A stretch of 15,645 bases of DNA. It comes from an uncultured bacterium. GTDB taxonomy: Bacteria > Verrucomicrobiota > Kiritimatiellia > RFP12 > UBA1067. This document shows, piece by piece, positions 6,189-13,431 of the stretch (within the stretch, counting starts at the first letter, position 1; each line of letters begins with the position of its first letter). Location: contig URIT01000075.1 in assembly GCA_900547945.1 (NCBI GenBank), positions 1 to 15,645 of the forward strand, read 5' to 3'. The notes beneath the pieces were generated by a model. The model made no database searches and had not been told where the DNA came from. It saw only the letters and a list, made by a program, of their open reading frames with translations. A program made the translations under genes and the position numbers.

Positions 6189-7805
6189 ATGGCGGAACGA
6201 CGGAATGGATGGGCGGCGCGGACGCGCCTGGGGTGGATGGCCGTTTTGGCGGGGGGCTTCGCCTGTGCCGGAATGGCGGCGGAGACGGCTGCGCCGGTGG
6301 CGACGCCGACGGACTTCGCGGTGGACCGGTCGGTCATGTCCGACAAGTACTGGTCGATCTGGAATGACGACGTCCAGCGCGGCATCGATGCGGAGATCGA
6401 ACGCAACCGCAAGGCGGACTTGACGGTGGAGGGCCTGCCCGCCGATGCCGAGGTGCGGGTGGAGCAGCTGACGCATGCGTTCGTGTTCGGCGCGCACATC
6501 TTCAACTTCAACCAGCTCGGTTCCGACGCGCGCAACGCGCGCCACCAGGCGATGTTCGGGCACGACAGCCTGTTCAACTCCGCCACGATCGCGTTCTACT
6601 GGCGTCCGTTCGAGCCCGAGGAGGGCAAGATGCGCTTCGCGGCCGCCTACGAGGACACGGCGGCCTACTGGAACGGCAAGGACGAGCCGTGGTCGGACTG
6701 GCGCTGGCGCCGTCCGGCGAGCGACCCCTGCGTGGCGTTCTGCGAAAAGAAGGGCATCCGCCGCCACGGCCACATCCTCGGCTGGGGCAGCGACCACTGG
6801 CAGACCCCGCTCTGGTACTACGCGAAGGGCGAGGCCGAGCTGCCGTTCATGAAGGGCTTCCTGCAGGAGGTGAAGTTCAAGACGCCCGGCGGCGCGAGCG
6901 GGTCCCGCTACCGGGCCGATCCCGCGAAGCAGAAGGAATTCCAGGCGATGAGCGTGAAGGAGCTGGAGGCGAAGGCTCCCAACTTCGTCAAGGCGCTGAA
7001 CGAGATCTGGGAGCGCCGCTTCCTGGCGATCGGCCGCCACTACGGCAACCGCCTCCAGAGCTGGGACGTGTGCAACGAGTCGGCGACCGACTACGGCATG
7101 GGGCGGCTCATCCCCGGCGACAGGATCTGCAGGAGCCACTACGGCCCGATGCCGGGCGACTACGCCTTCTTCTCCTTCAAGTGCGCGGAGAAGGCGTTCC
7201 CGCCGGAGGTGAACCTGAACATCAACGACTACCAGTACGGCTTCAACAACGCCTACGGGCGGCAGGTGGCGGACATGCTCGCGCGCGGCGCGAAGATCGA
7301 CATCGTCGGCTCGCAGATGCACCTCTTCGACTACAAGCAGACGCTCGGCATCGCCGAGGGCAAGCCGATCCAGACGCCGGAGCAGGTGCGCGCCGTGATG
7401 GCCCGCCTCGGCGCGATGAACCGGCCGATCCACCTCAGCGAGATCACCGTCACCTCGCCGGGCGACGACGCGCGCGGGCGGATGATCCAGGCCGTCGCCC
7501 TGCGCAACCTCTACCGCCTCTGGTTCTCGATCAAGCCGATGATGGGCATCACGATGTGGAACACGGTGGACGAGTGCGGCGCGCCGGGCGAGCCGAAGTG
7601 GTCCGGCATCATGACGCGCGACGTCCAGCCGAAGCCGGCCTACCATGCGCTCAACCAGCTCGTGAACAGGGAGTGGAAGACGCGCCTCTCGGCGAAGGCG
7701 GATGCCGCCGGCAAGCTCGCCTTCCGCGGGTTCCGCGGCAAATACCGCCTCTCCTGGACGGATGCGTCGGGCCGCACGGCCACGCGCGACGTCGAGGTGA
7801 AGTAA
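6189..7805 (+). CDS. Secreted glycoside hydrolase family 10 (endo-1,4-beta-xylanase-like)
   Basis: The product has 538 residues. A signal peptide covers about residues 1-31: an Arg-rich n-region, hydrophobic GWMAVLAGGFACAG, and cleavage near AGMAA. The catalytic domain shows GH10 hallmarks: HILGWGSDHW around His195, corresponding to the HxLVWH strand; WDVCNES with acid/base Glu297; and HLSEITV with nucleophile Glu418. The ending MMGITMWNTVDE resembles the family's final-strand tryptophan segment. GH10 enzymes cleave internal beta-1,4-xylosidic bonds with retention of configuration. An all-beta region of about 50 residues follows (DAAGKLAFRGFRGKYRLSW). The barrel carries longer insertions than a minimal GH10, for example between residues 215 and 260. 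The start follows GGAAAGGA by 7 nt. No TGCTATACT box precedes it, so it may read through from obg-yfcE or use an unseen promoter. It converges on the AraC-type gene, leaving 18 bp. Confidence 0.93.
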   Translation: MAERRNGWAARTRLGWMAVLAGGFACAGMAAETAAPVATPTDFAVDRSVMSDKYWSIWNDDVQRGIDAEIERNRKADLTVEGLPADAEVRVEQLTHAFVFGAHIFNFNQLGSDARNARHQAMFGHDSLFNSATIAFYWRPFEPEEGKMRFAAAYEDTAAYWNGKDEPWSDWRWRRPASDPCVAFCEKKGIRRHGHILGWGSDHWQTPLWYYAKGEAELPFMKGFLQEVKFKTPGGASGSRYRADPAKQKEFQAMSVKELEAKAPNFVKALNEIWERRFLAIGRHYGNRLQSWDVCNESATDYGMGRLIPGDRICRSHYGPMPGDYAFFSFKCAEKAFPPEVNLNINDYQYGFNNAYGRQVADMLARGAKIDIVGSQMHLFDYKQTLGIAEGKPIQTPEQVRAVMARLGAMNRPIHLSEITVTSPGDDARGRMIQAVALRNLYRLWFSIKPMMGITMWNTVDECGAPGEPKWSGIMTRDVQPKPAYHALNQLVNREWKTRLSAKADAAGKLAFRGFRGKYRLSWTDASGRTATRDVEVK

Positions 7806-7823
7806 CCCGCCGCCGGATTTTGG

Positions 7824-8708
7824 TCATCCCCGGGCGCGGTGGCGCATGCGGTAGGCGAGCGGGGAGAGGCCGACCGCGCGGGTGAAGGCGTGCGAGAAAC
7901 GCCAGGGGGAACTGAAGCCGAGGGCATGCGCGATTTCCGCAACCGCGAGGTCTCTGGACTGGAGCAGGTTGCGGGCGCGCTTGAACCGGATGGCGAGCTG
8001 GTAGTGGAGCGGGGGCATGCCCGTCTCCCGGGTGAAGACGTGGCGGAACGTGCGGTAGGGAAGGCCGAGCCGCGCGGCCAGCGCCGCGAAGTCGACGGTC
8101 TGCGCGGAGTTCTGCGCGATGAACGTCTGGGCCTGGCGGATGAGCTGGGCGCGTGCGGTGTCGGGCGCCTTCCCGGGCGGGGTGTCGGCCAGCTCCGAGA
8201 TGAACGCCCAGATGTGGGCGGCGGCGGAGAGGGGGCGCGCGCCGTTCCAGGAGAGAAGGTGGTCCACGACGTCCCGGAATGAACGGACAAGCGGCGGGGC
8301 CGCCGCAAGGTTGCGCACGTCGCCCTGGGCGTCGAAGAAGCCCCTCTCCGTGAGGCGCGCCGTGAGCGCGCCGCCGAAGCCGAACCAGCGCGTCGTCCAG
8401 CCCGTCTCGTCGTTCGGGCGGTAGCGGTGCCAGGCACCCGGCGGGAGGATGATGAGCGCACCGGGCCGGAGGAGAGGAGGGCGGCGGTTCCGGAATTCGA
8501 GCTGCCCCCGCCCCGCCTCGACGAGAATCAACTGCCATTCGTGGAGGATGCGCCCGACCTCCCAGCTGAAGTAGTATTCGTCGGGATGGCCGGACGGGGG
8601 GAAGGGCGTGCGCGGGGCGGACTCCGTATGGCCCGCGCAGGTGGCGTGGAGCCCCCAGTTGGTCTGGGCCTCCGTGACGGGGAAGTATCTGAAGGAGGGT
8701 GAAGACAT
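7824..8708 (-). CDS. AraC-family transcriptional regulator
   Basis: The product has 294 residues. The N-terminal half is a cupin-type sensor domain, for example the loop PPLLRPGALIILPPGAWHRYRP around 95-120. The C-terminal 100 residues form the double helix-turn-helix of AraC/XylS proteins: AALAARLGLPYRTFRHVFTR is the first and VAEIAHALGFSSPWRFSHAF the second, followed by the usual GLSPLAYR end. Such proteins commonly activate sugar-utilisation genes on ligand binding. The start at 8708 is supported by the -10-like TGCTATCCT box ending 6 nt before the ATG, which predicts a leaderless mRNA. The frame is open further upstream but would run through the promoter and into the divergent gene. The regulator stands beside the GH10 gene and divergent to the DUF6259-like operon, its most likely target. 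The ligand is unknown. Confidence 0.92.
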   Translation of the reverse strand: MSSPSFRYFPVTEAQTNWGLHATCAGHTESAPRTPFPPSGHPDEYYFSWEVGRILHEWQLILVEAGRGQLEFRNRRPPLLRPGALIILPPGAWHRYRPNDETGWTTRWFGFGGALTARLTERGFFDAQGDVRNLAAAPPLVRSFRDVVDHLLSWNGARPLSAAAHIWAFISELADTPPGKAPDTARAQLIRQAQTFIAQNSAQTVDFAALAARLGLPYRTFRHVFTRETGMPPLHYQLAIRFKRARNLLQSRDLAVAEIAHALGFSSPWRFSHAFTRAVGLSPLAYRMRHRARG

Positions 8709-8714
8709 GGGGAG

Positions 8715-8723
8715 AGGATAGCA
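8715..8723 (-). promoter_or_regulatory. Extended -10 box of the araC-type gene (TGCTATCCT), leaderless
   Basis: One base differs from the TGCTATACT box used elsewhere in the window. Six nucleotides lie between TATCCT and the ATG, so the predicted transcription start is the A of the start codon. No Shine-Dalgarno sequence is present. Confidence 0.6.
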
Positions 8724-8726
8724 TAT

Positions 8727-8756
8727 TCTTGCCAAAAAGGACAAGTCTTGCCAAAA
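8727..8756. promoter_or_regulatory. Candidate AraC-type operator: two 11-bp direct repeats
   Basis: TCTTGCCAAAA occurs exactly at 8727-8737 and 8746-8756 (TTTTGGCAAGA on the minus strand). The period is 19 bp, close to two helical turns, which suits the tandem half-sites of AraC-family proteins. The proximal copy lies between the -10 box and the -35 position of the araC-type gene. The repeats also lie about 45-70 bp upstream of the predicted start of the divergent operon, a usual activator position. Binding by this regulator is inferred. Confidence 0.6.
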
Positions 8757-8784
8757 TGAAGCATTGCCTTCCCGCGCTGAAATA

Positions 8785-8793
8785 TGGTAACTT
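8785..8793 (+). promoter_or_regulatory. Possible -10 region of the DUF6259-like operon
   Basis: TGGTAACTT resembles the extended -10 pattern but poorly, as expected for an activator-dependent promoter. It would start transcription near 8800, just before the Shine-Dalgarno sequence of the gene at 8824. Confidence 0.3.
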
Positions 8794-8823
8794 ACGTCCA
8801 CAATCATGAGGAAAGGAAGCAAA

Positions 8824-10959
8824 ATGATGAAGAAGGGTGCGGGCATTGGCTTGATGGCATTTTGGGCGTGTGCGGCGATGGGGGCCGACGTGGCGTCCAC
8901 GACGCTGCGCGTGGCGTTCGACGACGCGCGGCGGGGCGAGGTGGCGCAGGTCGTCGCGGGCGGGCGCGACTACGCCTCGCCCGTGGCGCGTTTCCCGCTC
9001 TTCGAGATCGCCTGCTGTCCGGCGGGGCAGTTCACGAACCGCGTCGTCGCCTCGTCGCGCAACGCGAAGGCCTTCGCCGCCGAGGCGGCCCCGGATGGCG
9101 TGCGGCTCGTCTACCGCGACGTGGCCGGCGCCCTTGACGAGGTCGTCTGCACTGTCGTGGCGAAGGGCCCGGACCTCATCTGGCGCATTGCCGCGACGCC
9201 GAAGCCGGGCTGGGCGCTCTTCGAGACGCGCTACCCGCTCTTCGCGCTCAACGAGTGCCTCGGCTCGACGCCCGTCGACGACTGCGTCGTGATGGGAAAC
9301 TCAAAGGGCGGCGTGCTCCGCTATCCGATGCGCCCGGGGCGCGCGTACTGGAAGGAGCGCCGCCTCGGGCACTATCCGGGCAACCTCGTCGCGCAGTTTG
9401 GCTGCTTCTACGACGACGCGGGCGGCCTCTACACGGCGGCCTACGACACGGAGGCCCACACGAAGGAGCTGCTGATGGACCGCTGGTGGCGGACCACCCT
9501 GCCGGACGGCTCCTACCGCCACGGCGACTTCCTTTTCCGCTGGTCGCGCTTCGGCTACACGGAGAAGGCCGACGCCCAGAGCTACGACATCGTCACGCGC
9601 GGCTTCGCGGGCGCGGACGGCGCGCCGGCCTCCTGGTACGACGCGGCCGACCTCTACAAGGACTGGGCGCACCGCCAGAAGTGGAGCCGCGTGAAGTTCC
9701 TCGACCGTCCCGACCTGCCCGCCTGGACGCGCGAGGCCCCCGCCGTGATGCGCTTCAACCGCGAGTGGTTCGACCGCCCCGACGTCCTCAAGGGGTGGCT
9801 CACGGACTACTGGGGCAAGAACTTCCCCGGCGTGCCGCTCATCGCCATCCTCGAAGGCTGGGAACGCCACGGCGACTGGATCACGACCGAATACTTCCCC
9901 TGCTACCCGACGGACGAGAAGTTCAAGGAGATGATGGGGTGGATCAAGGCCGCCGGCGGCCATCCCTGGCCGTGGCCGGGCGGCCACCACTGGAACGTGA
10001 CCGTGGGCGACTGGAAGGGCGGGACCCGCCTCGACTTCTCCAAGGACTTCTGGGCGCGCGTCGCGCCGCACGCCGTGTGCGATCCGGACGGCTCGGTGCG
10101 CCTCGACAAGCTCGGCTGGCTCGGCGGCGGCACGTCCGCCTCGCTCTGTCCGGCCGACCCGTGGACGGTGGACTGGTGGAACAAGGACATCGCGCGCGCG
10201 CTCGTCGCGCGCGGGTGCGACCTCGTGCAGGCCGACCAGGACGTGGGCGGGCGCGTGCCGAGCTGCTGGAGCACGCGCCACGGCCATCCGCCGGGCCCGG
10301 GGCAGTGGGAGACGCGGGCGATGCGCCACCAGTTCGAGACGATGATCGCCGAGATGCGGAAGGAGAACCCGTGGGCGCTCTTCTCGTTCGAGGAACCGCA
10401 CGAGTACTACAACGATCTGATGTCCTTCGTGGACTACCGCAACTGCCGCGACGGCGCGACGGAGTGGGCGAGCGTCTTCAACTACCTGTACCACGAGTAC
10501 GTGAGCCCGTTCCAGTCCGGCGCCGAGATGTACGCGCGCCCGTTCTGGCTCGCGTTCTGCGCGGCGGACGGGCAGGTGCCGCGTCTGCCCGTGCGGACGG
10601 AGTACTACGTGGGCAAGAACGCCGCGCGGGCGGATCTTGCGCGGGCGCGCACGTTCTGCGAGGCGTGGGTGCGCCTCTACCACGGCGAGGGGCGCAAGTG
10701 GCTTGCGCACGGGCGGCAGCTGCGTCCGCCGGCGTTCCGCTGCGAGCAGGTGGCCTACGAGGAGAACTTCCGGGGGCGCGAGATCCGGAACGTGAAGCCC
10801 GTCGTCTTCCACGCCCTCTGGGAGGCGCGGGACGGCACGCGCGCGCTCGCGCTCGCGAATGCGACGGACCGCGCGCAGCCCGTCGCCTGGAAGGCGGCGG
10901 ACGGCACGTGGCGGAAGGCGACCGTCGCGGCGAACGGCCTGAAGCTTGTGGCGTGGTGA
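8824..10959 (+). CDS. Secreted DUF6259-like putative glycoside hydrolase (TIM barrel)
   Basis: The product has 711 residues. A signal peptide occupies about residues 1-21 (MMKKGAGIGLMAFWACAAMGA). Next comes a beta-sandwich-like domain with alternating short strands (about 22-290). A putative TIM barrel follows (about 300-600), rich in Trp and His (for example HPWPWPGGHHW). The segment GCDLVQADQDVGG has Asp471 and Asp473 at a strand end, and ALFSFEEPHEYY has Glu523 and Glu524. These look like a nucleophile and an acid/base pair, an arrangement reminiscent of retaining alpha-glycosidase barrels. A short C-terminal beta domain ends the protein. I recognise the general pattern of DUF6259 proteins, but family and substrate are unconfirmed. 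The ATG at 8824 is preferred over the one at 8806 because AGGAAAGGAAG lies 4 nt upstream. This is the first gene of a probable three-gene operon divergent from the AraC-type regulator. Confidence 0.75.
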   Translation: MMKKGAGIGLMAFWACAAMGADVASTTLRVAFDDARRGEVAQVVAGGRDYASPVARFPLFEIACCPAGQFTNRVVASSRNAKAFAAEAAPDGVRLVYRDVAGALDEVVCTVVAKGPDLIWRIAATPKPGWALFETRYPLFALNECLGSTPVDDCVVMGNSKGGVLRYPMRPGRAYWKERRLGHYPGNLVAQFGCFYDDAGGLYTAAYDTEAHTKELLMDRWWRTTLPDGSYRHGDFLFRWSRFGYTEKADAQSYDIVTRGFAGADGAPASWYDAADLYKDWAHRQKWSRVKFLDRPDLPAWTREAPAVMRFNREWFDRPDVLKGWLTDYWGKNFPGVPLIAILEGWERHGDWITTEYFPCYPTDEKFKEMMGWIKAAGGHPWPWPGGHHWNVTVGDWKGGTRLDFSKDFWARVAPHAVCDPDGSVRLDKLGWLGGGTSASLCPADPWTVDWWNKDIARALVARGCDLVQADQDVGGRVPSCWSTRHGHPPGPGQWETRAMRHQFETMIAEMRKENPWALFSFEEPHEYYNDLMSFVDYRNCRDGATEWASVFNYLYHEYVSPFQSGAEMYARPFWLAFCAADGQVPRLPVRTEYYVGKNAARADLARARTFCEAWVRLYHGEGRKWLAHGRQLRPPAFRCEQVAYEENFRGREIRNVKPVVFHALWEARDGTRALALANATDRAQPVAWKAADGTWRKATVAANGLKLVAW

Positions 10960-10990
10960 GAATGCGAAGGGAACAAGGAGGGCTGGAGCA

Positions 10991-11674
10991 ATGAAAACGA
11001 ACGTGGCATTGGCGCTGGCGGCGGCCGGGGCGGCCGCCCTGGCGGAGGCGGCGACGCTGACCGTGGGACGGGGGGAGTCCGTGACGGTGACGGCGGATGC
11101 CGTCTACGAGACGGTTGCGGTGCATGGCGATCTGGCGGTTTCCGGCGCGTGCCTGTCGCTCCCGGACGGAACAGGCGGGGACGGGCAGGAAAAGACCGTC
11201 GTCTCGCTGGGGTCGGACGCGGGCGACGCGGCGACGCTGACCGTAACGCAGGGCGGTACGTTCGGACAGACCGCCGGGAAGGGCGGGATTTTGGAGATCG
11301 GCGCGAACGGGGGCTGGGGACGGGTCGATGTCCTTTCCACCCAGTTTGAGGCGTTTCGGATGCGCTATCTCGACGTGGCCGCCGCCGCCCGGCCGCCGGA
11401 CGACGATCCCACGGTTCTGACGGTGGGCGGACGGGTGAACCTGCGGAGTCTGCGGAACAGGACCGAGACGGCGGTCAAGGTGGTGTTTTCGGGAGGCTGC
11501 CTGTCTTCGACGGACGGCGACAACAACATCTGGTTCCAGGTCCCGTCGGAAAGCGGGGCGTGCGTTCTTGAAGGACGGGGGGGGGTATATTATTTGACAA
11601 TGCCGGACATTCCACCCGCCAGTTCTGCTCCGGGAACGGGACCGTACGGACGGTGGGGGACTGCGATTTTGTGA
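10991..11674 (+). CDS. Beta-strand-repeat surface protein, 5' part of a frameshifted gene
   Basis: This frame encodes 227 residues before stopping at 11674. It begins with a signal peptide (MKTNVALALAAAGAAALAEA) and continues with beta-helix-type repeats such as AATLTVGRGESVTV and DAATLTVTQGGTFGQTAG. AAGGAGG lies 9 nt before the ATG. Coding character is convincing up to the nine-G run at 11577-11585. The last 29 or so codons, after the run, read as unrelated proline-rich sequence. Meanwhile the frame one base back is open from 11572 and continues the beta-strand pattern to 13389. A single extra G, or two fewer, would join both parts into one protein of about 799 residues. The gene sits 31 nt after the DUF6259-like gene and is probably in its operon. 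The break may be real, phase-variable, recoded or a sequencing error. Confidence 0.8.
   Translation: MKTNVALALAAAGAAALAEAATLTVGRGESVTVTADAVYETVAVHGDLAVSGACLSLPDGTGGDGQEKTVVSLGSDAGDAATLTVTQGGTFGQTAGKGGILEIGANGGWGRVDVLSTQFEAFRMRYLDVAAAARPPDDDPTVLTVGGRVNLRSLRNRTETAVKVVFSGGCLSSTDGDNNIWFQVPSESGACVLEGRGGVYYLTMPDIPPASSAPGTGPYGRWGTAIL
11577..11585 (+). repeat. Run of nine G at the frameshift point
   Basis: Nine consecutive G residues lie exactly where coding switches between frames. Seven G form a theoretical slippery heptamer for -1 frameshifting, and the required shift is indeed -1. G-tracts of this length are also typical phase-variation sites and typical homopolymer errors. Confidence 0.9.
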
Positions 11675-13389
11675 CGGCGGGCATGTACATGGAGCGGAGC
11701 GGTGCGTGGAACAGGCTCGTCCTGAATGCGCCGCATGTCGTGTGGGGACACACGGGCGACTTCCGTCTGCAGGAAGACGTTCGGGTGACGTGCGACAACC
11801 TCCTGCCCGTGGGGAACGGGACGGGCGACATCGTCTTCGACGTGGTGAAGGAGGCGAAGACGTATCCGCTTGCCCTGGACATCCGGGGCTGCACGAATGC
11901 GGTGAACGGCGTGCGGGACGGAATGGGCAACAGCCTCGTCACGAATTCGTCGGAGGCGGTGCTGTCCGTCCTGCGGCTCGGAACGGCGAAGGACGGCGTC
12001 TTCACGGCGCGCGCCGGCGGGCGGCTGCGGATTGAGCAGACAGGGCACACGGTTGACATGGGCGCGGCGGAGGTCGCCTGCACGTACGCCGTGGTGGCGG
12101 GGACGCTGCGCGTCACGAACGCGGCGACGATCGCCACGCTGGAGGTGGGGACGAACGGCACGGTGGTGGTGGACGGCGCGGCGCTGACGGTCGGGACGCT
12201 GCGCGACAACGGCGGCACGTTCAGGTGCGTGAACGGCGGGCGGCTCGCCGTGGCGGCGGGCGGCACGGGGTTGAACTTCTCCGGCGTGGCGGGCGGGCTC
12301 ATCAACCCGAACTTCGCGGGGGGCGGGACGGTCGAGAAGACGGGCGAGGGGACGTTCGTCGTCCACCAGACGAACGCCTTCCCGTGGAACGTCCATGTGG
12401 CGGCGGGGACGTGGCGGTTCGCCGGGATTGGCTGCACGAACGAATGGTGGCGGTGGACGGCGAAGGAGGTTTCGGGGAAGCATCTCAACCTCGCCTCCCT
12501 GGGCCTCTTCCGTCCCGTATCGAATCCCGCATTCTGGATGCCCGCGACGACGGATGCCATCCAGCCGGCGCCGGCGGGCACGAAGCCGGCCGACCTGGCA
12601 CGGAACCAGTCGCATGTGCCCGATCATGTGCTGATGCGGGATGAGCCGAACAGTACGGGCGGGGCGTTTCCGCGCGGGGCGCGCTTCCTCTTCGCCAACG
12701 CCTTCAACGACTACTTCGAGCCGACCTTCCCCGTGCCGCGCGGGGCGTCGAGCCCGGAGACGTGGATCCCCGTCACGTTCCGCATCGCGCCGGACGCGAT
12801 CGTCGGCTTCTCGCAGCGCGCCTCGTGGGGCGGCGCGGCGACCTGGCCGCGCGTCTTCACGCTGGAGACGAGCGCGGACGGGGTGGCGTGGACGACGGCG
12901 CTGGCGGCGGACAACTGCCTGTGGACGGGGGGCGCGGCGTGGTATCTGGGCGATGCGACGAGCGCATCGAATACTCGGAACTACTGCCCGCATCCGCTCC
13001 CGATCGGCGGCTACGACGCGCCCTGCGCCGCCGGATTCGCCACAGGCGCGGAGGTGCGCGTGGACGCGGGGGCGACGCTCGACCTCTCGAACGGCGCGAC
13101 GGCGGCGGCACGCGCGGTCTCGTCCCTCACGGTGGACGCGGCGGCGGGCGGCGGCACGGTGCGGGGCCTCGCCGTGCCGGAGACGGGCACGCTGCGCCTT
13201 CTGAACGTCGCGTCGGACGCGGATTTGGTAGACTACACGGTGCCGCTGGCGCTGCCGGACGCGACGGCGACGGCGAACTTCGCGCGCTGGACGCTCGTCG
13301 TGAACGGGTCTGTCTCGGAACGGCGGCTGGCGTGGCGCGCGGGCGCGCTGTGCATCCCCGCCCGGGGAACGGTGATCATGGTGCGGTAG
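11653..13389 (+). CDS. Beta-strand-repeat surface protein, 3' part of the frameshifted gene
   Basis: The listed start is only the first GTG in the frame; the coding pattern begins at 11584 or earlier (…LFDNAGHSTRQFCSGNGTVRT…), directly behind the G-run. No ribosome site supports a separate start. Residues read as autotransporter-associated beta-strand repeats: TLRVTNAATIATLEVGTNGT, then GGGTVEKTGEGTFVVHQTNAF, close to the family pattern L-x-K-x-G-x-GTL-x-L. The middle (around 12430-12960) contains a Trp-rich, discoidin-like beta-sandwich region with NEWWRWTAKEVSG and VFTLETSADGVAWTTA. Further strand repeats close the protein. There is no C-terminal autotransporter barrel, PEP-CTERM motif or LPxTG motif, so the means of surface attachment is unknown. 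Together with the upstream part it would form a secreted beta-helix protein, perhaps binding polysaccharide. The enzyme gene at 13432 follows after 42 nt. Confidence 0.8.
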   Translation: MGDCDFVTAGMYMERSGAWNRLVLNAPHVVWGHTGDFRLQEDVRVTCDNLLPVGNGTGDIVFDVVKEAKTYPLALDIRGCTNAVNGVRDGMGNSLVTNSSEAVLSVLRLGTAKDGVFTARAGGRLRIEQTGHTVDMGAAEVACTYAVVAGTLRVTNAATIATLEVGTNGTVVVDGAALTVGTLRDNGGTFRCVNGGRLAVAAGGTGLNFSGVAGGLINPNFAGGGTVEKTGEGTFVVHQTNAFPWNVHVAAGTWRFAGIGCTNEWWRWTAKEVSGKHLNLASLGLFRPVSNPAFWMPATTDAIQPAPAGTKPADLARNQSHVPDHVLMRDEPNSTGGAFPRGARFLFANAFNDYFEPTFPVPRGASSPETWIPVTFRIAPDAIVGFSQRASWGGAATWPRVFTLETSADGVAWTTALAADNCLWTGGAAWYLGDATSASNTRNYCPHPLPIGGYDAPCAAGFATGAEVRVDAGATLDLSNGATAAARAVSSLTVDAAAGGGTVRGLAVPETGTLRLLNVASDADLVDYTVPLALPDATATANFARWTLVVNGSVSERRLAWRAGALCIPARGTVIMVR

Positions 13390-13431
13390 GCAGATGTGAG
13401 CGGAAACTGAAAACGAACGGAGAGCAATGAC

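Noticed and set aside
7806..7823. Terminator between the convergent GH10 and AraC-type genes
   Set aside because: The 18-bp gap has no inverted repeat and only a four-T run; nothing supports a hairpin.
11586..11600. AT-rich patch with TATATTA and TTGACA inside the surface protein gene
   Set aside because: The order is wrong for a plus-strand promoter (-10-like before -35-like), and the bases read as sensible codons (ILFDN) in the downstream frame.
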